A stretch of DNA of 64,000 bases, from positions 4,823,501 through 4,887,500 of the forward strand of contig CP012809.1 in NCBI GenBank assembly GCA_001936135.1. The letters run 5' to 3'. The DNA is from Saccharomycopsis fibuligera x Saccharomycopsis cf. fibuligera (taxonomy: Eukaryota > Ascomycota > Saccharomycetes > Ascoideales > Saccharomycopsidaceae). A program made the position numbers and the translations under genes. Below, in pieces: positions 59,062 through 64,000 of the stretch; positions within the stretch are counted from its first letter, which is position 1; each line of letters begins with the position of its first letter. The notes under the pieces are model-generated. The model did no database searches and was not told the DNA's origin. It saw only the letters and a list, made by a program, of their open reading frames with translations.

Positions 59062-61023
59062 AATAATGATGTTTCAAATTAAATAGCTGATTATAAGCGT
59101 ATATGTATGACAAAAGCGATTGCTCCAGAAAACGAAAACAAAATAGAAGTTGGCAAAAGAAAAAGAAGAGAAAGATAAATTTAAGCGATTTGAAAAGCCA
59201 AGACAGAACAAAAAGCAGAAGAAAAGCAAAAGCAATTGAAAGGAAATCAGTACTGGTAATATACAGAAAGAGGTATCAAGTAATAAGTAGAAAAAAAACT
59301 TTTGAAAAAAATAGCAATTAGCTCAGTATACTTATAAATCTCCGATTGGGTGGATCAGTATGCGCACGATAAGAGCAGAAACGTGCGTGCAGCGTCAGTT
59401 CTCTCGGTAACTAGGCGGGTAACAACTGCTGGCCAATGCAATCAGCCAAAAATAGCAAAGGTTCCTTTCTTAGTGCATGCTATCAAAATATGAGGAATCG
59501 TTGACAGAATTTGATAATTCTTGTGAAAGAATGAGAACACCAGTAGCTGTGTATGGAAGTTAACAAGGCTTTACCATAACCCAGGAGCCAAACAAGAATA
59601 GATAAGAGTTGTAGCTTCTAACTAAACAGCTAACTGGCACGGCTGTCTCCAAGCAATTTGGTATTTGAGCAAACCAACATTTTGGAAAACTGCACTAGCC
59701 ACTCAGGACTCTTTCACATGCGGTTTTGTTGTGCACCCACGTTGTACCCTTAAAAGCAAAGCCGGGTCACTCCGTTTTTCTAATGGAGTATACACGGGAT
59801 GCAGTCAATGTGAACTAGAAGTTTCGGTACAGCGTAAAATTTGCATGAGTATGCACACGTATGCATATGCATGCATACAGCTGTCTGGTTGGTTTTGTGG
59901 CCAGCGCCGTGGCGAATAGAAAATTGCAGGTTTTGAGCTGCTCTACAAAATACTATGAAAATTTTCCAAATGACTGACCATGTGAAAATTACAGTGCAAA
60001 CTAATACGCCTAAGAGCCTCTAATATCCAGCAAAGCCGTATACTATCCATCAGAATGAATAATTACTACTGTCATTTTTTTATTTTTCACGACTTTTTCG
60101 CTTATTTGTTGAGTCTGAGTGTTCTTGGCATGTTGCGGCATTTGCCAAAATCTCATAGGCATTCATACGCAATGCCTTAAACAATATTGACAGTTTAGCT
60201 TTGGCTTTTATCTCCGACAATACTCTGGAATGAAGTTGGCAATGTATGTAGCCCAACCGTTACAGTTATTTAACAATGTTAGAAAAATCATCACGAATCC
60301 ATTTATCTGGATATCGGCTGAATACCTGGAACCTTATCCTCGTAGAACTGTTTTTTATACGCCGGCTGCAGCAACACCGATTTTGTATTCTTGGAAATTA
60401 AATTCAAAAGTATTGAATGTTTTCACTTTACAATATTGAAAAAAATTGTTTCTTTGCAACAAAATCTTTTCCATCTTAGTCTCATTTAAACGATAGATAG
60501 ACACATCAGTCTACTAGTAGTGTTAGGTAGATTCAGGAATAGTATAAGAGAAACGACCCAATCGGAGGAAAATACATCTCAGAGAATATTTTTTCCAATA
60601 TTTGTAGGAACCACGACCAATTGTTTTGATATAATTTTGATGATAAATGGTCACGGATGCCCTTTCTGTTATTTCATAAGTCTATTCCTGACTACCAAGA
60701 CTGGAAACGTGCTGACAGTGTAAATTCCAAATAATAGCATTAACTATATATGGCAGGCGCCACGATACTATTAACTCTATTGATAATCTCCAAAAGTTAC
60801 CAGTTAAAGATATCCTAAAAAAAAGTAACAAATAAAAGTTTATTGATACTCGCTGACGTATATGTTTCAGAAGCTCGAGCCAAAAAGTAGAAAGAAAATA
60901 GAGCCATAATTAGATAGCCTGGTCAAAGAAGGGGAAAATATCAAAAAAGTAGTATCATAACAAAGCTGTCGGATTATGGTTGCATGTTCTCCACAAAGGA
61001 AAAACACTTACTTTTCAAAGCAC
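59062..61023. promoter_or_regulatory. GIT promoter and region 3' of the glucoamylase gene
   Basis: Both neighbours are on the minus strand. CACGTT cores occur at 59380-59385 (minus strand) and 59738-59743. A 12-bp palindrome ATGCATATGCAT lies at 59861-59872 with TGCATGCA overlapping it. Short frames at 59665-59919 and 60230-60723 show no motif. Nothing else was recognised in 59900-61000. Confidence 0.45.
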
Positions 61024-62583
61024 TTAAGCCAAAGCCTTGACCTTATTTCTAAGTCTAATAGCTTCAAGAAGAGCACCACTGCTCCATGTCAAAGAGTAGG
61101 CACCGGTGGAATAACCGGTATATCTGTTAAGTTGTTCATTCAAGGAGCCATCATCATTAATATGATCCAAAATGACTTGCAAAAAGGAATCACCGAATGT
61201 GACCAAATTATCAGCAACCGTGTTAAATTCATCAGAGCCACTTTTAATGGTGACACTATCAGAAGACTGGTAAGCAGAATTGATGGTAGATAAATCAACA
61301 ATATACTTGTTAAAAAAATCGTAGTTAATCTTGTTAATGGTAATGTCATTTGAGGCCGACTTTGCATCATAAGCAAGTTTGTATGGAACTTGGGCAGCAT
61401 AGGCAGTAGCTAAGAACCATGGATTGCCTTCAGATGAACCATCACCATTGTAAACATCTTCTGGGTATCTGCCAATAGCTGCACCAGCAGAATAAGCACT
61501 GTTAACAGAGTATCTGTCTTTGTTATCCTCCAATAACAAGTAATATGATTGCAAAACATACTCATTGTCAACATCAAATGGAGTTGAGCTGCTTTCACCA
61601 ATATCATGAGTCAAAAGTGGGCCAATATATGTGGCTGAATCTAGACCTTGTCTAGAGTTTTGTTGAAGCAAATCTGGGTTTTCAACAATGTGGTTAACAT
61701 CAGTATTAACAAATCCACCATCACTGCCACTCAAATAACTTTCGAGGGTAGAAGCAGTCGAAGAAAGTGTGTTCGCAAAGTCGCCGTCGTCAAAACTTTT
61801 GGCAATATCGACAGCATAAGCAAGGGCTTTCTGTTGAACCAAGCTTGTAAAAAAGTGTCTGCCTTGGTTTTCCTCCCAAAGATCAAACCCAGTAGAATCC
61901 CAGTACCCTATAACATATTCCAAGTCTGGTTTGATGATATTTTTGTAAATATCTTCAGTTGAAGAAAAGTTGATATCACCTGAATCAGTCAATACTAATT
62001 TACCTTCATTTAAAGAATTGACATCATTCAAGTATCTACTGATAGCATAAGCTCTCAAAGCAGGACCATCATTTTGCGGTCTCCCCCAAGCTCCGGTGTA
62101 TGCAGAACCATCTGTGTTAAATTTTGGTTCTCCCAAGCCTTTATGATTTTCATCATCAAAGCTGCCACTTGGGTTACTGGTTCTTTGAAGGTTGTAACTG
62201 GTGTTAATGTAGTACTCAACTGCCTTGGCCAAAGTGGTATTGAAGTTATTATCTTCTAGTTCAGAAAGAACTGTCAAAAATGTAATTGCGGAATCTCTGG
62301 TCCATTGGTAATAGTAGTCCGGATTAGAGGTTGATGGAGAAGCAATAACAGTACCAGGAACACCATTATTAAATTGGCCTTCAGGATAAGCAATGTTTTG
62401 TAAAAGATAGTATAAAGATACTTCTTTTTGTTTGTCCAAGAAGGTTTCCAAGTCAGTTCTGTCAACTTTATAGTTTGAATAAGCTTCAAAAGAAGGATAG
62501 GCTCTTTTGTTCAAAGGACCTTCTTGCAAAGGTAAAGCACTAACAATAGCAGCAAAGACGGAAAATAAAACACCGAATTTCAT
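61024..62583 (-). CDS. GLU1: Secreted glucoamylase, GH15
   Basis: 519 residues. Hydrolyses starch and maltooligosaccharides from non-reducing ends to release glucose outside the cell. Signal peptide MKFGVLFSVFAAIVSALP, then a propeptide ending at the Kex2 site LNKR (24-27); the mature enzyme starts AYPSFEAYSNYK and has 492 residues. The (alpha/alpha)6 barrel shows QWTRDSAITF and the general acid in FDLWEEN (mature Glu210); the base is in SLNEQLNRY at precursor 483, mature 456, exactly as in S. fibuligera Glu. No starch-binding domain or linker, so raw-starch binding relies on the catalytic domain. Putative N-glycosylation sites include NTT and NTS near residue 116-128. As far as I can recall, it is nearly identical to the S. 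fibuligera GLU1/GLA1 product. A TATAAATA lies 137 bp upstream. Confidence 0.97.
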   Translation of the reverse strand: MKFGVLFSVFAAIVSALPLQEGPLNKRAYPSFEAYSNYKVDRTDLETFLDKQKEVSLYYLLQNIAYPEGQFNNGVPGTVIASPSTSNPDYYYQWTRDSAITFLTVLSELEDNNFNTTLAKAVEYYINTSYNLQRTSNPSGSFDDENHKGLGEPKFNTDGSAYTGAWGRPQNDGPALRAYAISRYLNDVNSLNEGKLVLTDSGDINFSSTEDIYKNIIKPDLEYVIGYWDSTGFDLWEENQGRHFFTSLVQQKALAYAVDIAKSFDDGDFANTLSSTASTLESYLSGSDGGFVNTDVNHIVENPDLLQQNSRQGLDSATYIGPLLTHDIGESSSTPFDVDNEYVLQSYYLLLEDNKDRYSVNSAYSAGAAIGRYPEDVYNGDGSSEGNPWFLATAYAAQVPYKLAYDAKSASNDITINKINYDFFNKYIVDLSTINSAYQSSDSVTIKSGSDEFNTVADNLVTFGDSFLQVILDHINDDGSLNEQLNRYTGYSTGAYSLTWSSGALLEAIRLRNKVKALA

Positions 62584-64000
62584 AGCAAATAGAAGTTTCA
62601 GGAAGGTAGCAAAAAAATTTGAAAAAAGAAAGTTCTGTTTTTATTGATTTTGTTTGAATATTTTTGATATATAAAGATTATATTGTGTAAAACTGTAGAA
62701 AATGAGGTGATGTAGTAAGTATTTATACCAATTTCTATTTACCAAACCAAGAGAGCCTCGCCGCTATATTGAAGACACGCTTATATTTTTTGAACACTTC
62801 CAAAAAAGTGCTATGGCATAATGTTGTGATCTACGATGTGTAGTCATAATCAGTTTAACCCCTCGGAACATCTTTTATCCTTCGAATGCGCATGTTGACT
62901 GCAGCGGCGCCTTACTGCGGTCACCTGCGACATGCCATTTGACGCACCCCGGGCGGGGGAAAGAATTAGAAATCATCTACAGTGCATTGTGCATCACACT
63001 GCGTTCGGATTATTTCATTAATAGCAAGACAGTTGAACAATTGCCACAATGTTTATTAGTGATCGCAAACAGGAAATACGAACGCTTAAAAACGGATTAT
63101 TATTTTATTGTATTAATATAATAGACCGTTATTTTATTCTTCGGCAGAAAAGTTTTGGTATTAGAACAATAAATGTTCATTCATGCCATTTACAAAATTA
63201 TGCTTAAAAAAACCTGTTTTCTATCAATTTTAGAGAAAAGTAAAGCTAACGCTCTATTCAGCAAATGCAAGAGATTCCAGTAGTTGCAGGTCTAAGGAGT
63301 AGTGCATCCCGGGCAACCAACTTCAGAATAGGCGTTTTCTGAGCCTCAATCGCACTGCACTCGAGGCAAAACACAAGTTGCTAGTGCATGGCACAATTTT
63401 ACGAACCACTATTAGTTTTAGAATAATAGCAGAAACAGAAAATCATTTAAAAAAATTTGTTTTCAATGTCCCCACACATTAAACTTAGCTCCATTTAGTT
63501 TTTGTTGGAGGGGGTGAAGTTGTTCTGTTTTTATCATTTAGTGATGTAACAAATTCGCGCCCCATGGTAGATGCTGATCATCCGCGAAGGAATATTTTGT
63601 GTCTCAAAAACTAAAAACAGAGATGGCTAAACCTCACCGCAAATCCTCAAAAGCACTGATCACGAATACCCACTTTTTCCTAATGCTAAAAAGAAATGTT
63701 TCTTGGCATTCCCCGAATAGAGTTGCATGCAGGCCAGCATATCTGTATGATTTTTGATCATTAGAGTAGCTAATGGCTATTTTAAAACTCATAAATGACG
63801 AATACTGTAATTAATGTAAATATGCACCTAAAAGCTTGGCACAAGGATAACATAATTAGTAATTCTCCGGTAAAATTCCATCATAACAAACACTCTCATG
63901 ACTTACGGACGAGGGGATGTCGGGAATTGCTTCGCTTCAGATTTTTCTGCAAGTAAGCTCCAGGCTGATTTCCAAAAGCTGTTTTTCCGGATAGTGGTAT
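62584..64000. promoter_or_regulatory. Glucoamylase promoter region, to window end
   Basis: TATAAATA on the minus strand is at 62720-62727. CCCCGGGCGGGG at 62947-62958 includes a Mig1-like GCGGGG and a 5-bp self-complementary CCCCG/CGGGG. A second CCCGGG lies near 63307-63314. No coding gene was recognised beyond it; the frame at 62939-63121 has no motif. Confidence 0.5.
62720..62727 (-). promoter_or_regulatory. Glucoamylase TATA box
   Basis: TATAAATA read on the minus strand, ending 137 bp before the ATG. Almost the same distance as in XYL1, and a strong TATA is usual in regulated yeast genes. Confidence 0.55.

Overview
The window is yeast nuclear DNA (subphylum Saccharomycotina). It holds 29 protein-coding genes on both strands, AT-rich intergenic DNA, long poly(A)/poly(T) runs, and short introns with TACTAAC or TACTGAC branch sites. 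The strongest clue to the species is the last gene, a secreted GH15 glucoamylase. Its 519-residue precursor, the Kex2 site before AYPSFEAYSNYK, and the general base at mature position Glu456 all fit the glucoamylase of Saccharomycopsis fibuligera as I remember it. I therefore infer S. fibuligera or a very close relative. That lineage is reported to read CUG as serine, and one CTG codon in EPL1 supports this, so every Leu from CTG in these translations should be treated as possibly Ser.

Layout, left to right: NIT3 (-, cut by the window edge), IMO32-like hydrolase (+, one intron), an unrecognised membrane coiled-coil protein (-), a 3.1-kb gene-free stretch, CDC5 polo kinase (+), RPB11 (-, one intron), DDC1 (+), XYL1 (-), SSS1 (-, two introns), VAC14 (-), PSR1-type phosphatase (+), NAT1 (-), EPL1 (+), MNN9 (-), a candidate box C/D snoRNA, SF3B6/p14 (-), CCT5 (+), CLP1 (+), ERG26 (+), a cysteine-rich GPI-type surface protein (-, one intron), a NUP60-like nucleoporin (-), URM1 (+), NAS2 (-), IRC22 (+), an ankyrin/BTB protein (+), CAB5 (+), a 2-hydroxyacid dehydrogenase (+), SPE4 (+), a GIT-type transporter (-) and the glucoamylase (-).

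Most genes are core housekeeping functions: transcription, checkpoint control, protein folding and translocation, N-terminal acetylation, 3' end processing, sterol and polyamine synthesis, and glycosylation. They are not one pathway. XYL1, the GIT transporter and the glucoamylase are the nutrient-acquisition genes. No transposon, virus-like element, CRISPR array, rRNA or recognisable tRNA was found.

Points that simple ORF calling would miss: SSS1 as three exons, the short first exons of RPB11 and of the surface protein, the split IMO32-like gene, the snoRNA candidate, and two upstream ORFs that overlap start codons (EPL1 and the BTB gene). I found no convincing new multi-gene system. The most novel items are the snoRNA candidate, the CUG-decoding evidence, the large low-complexity additions to VAC14 and EPL1, and several symmetric promoter elements.
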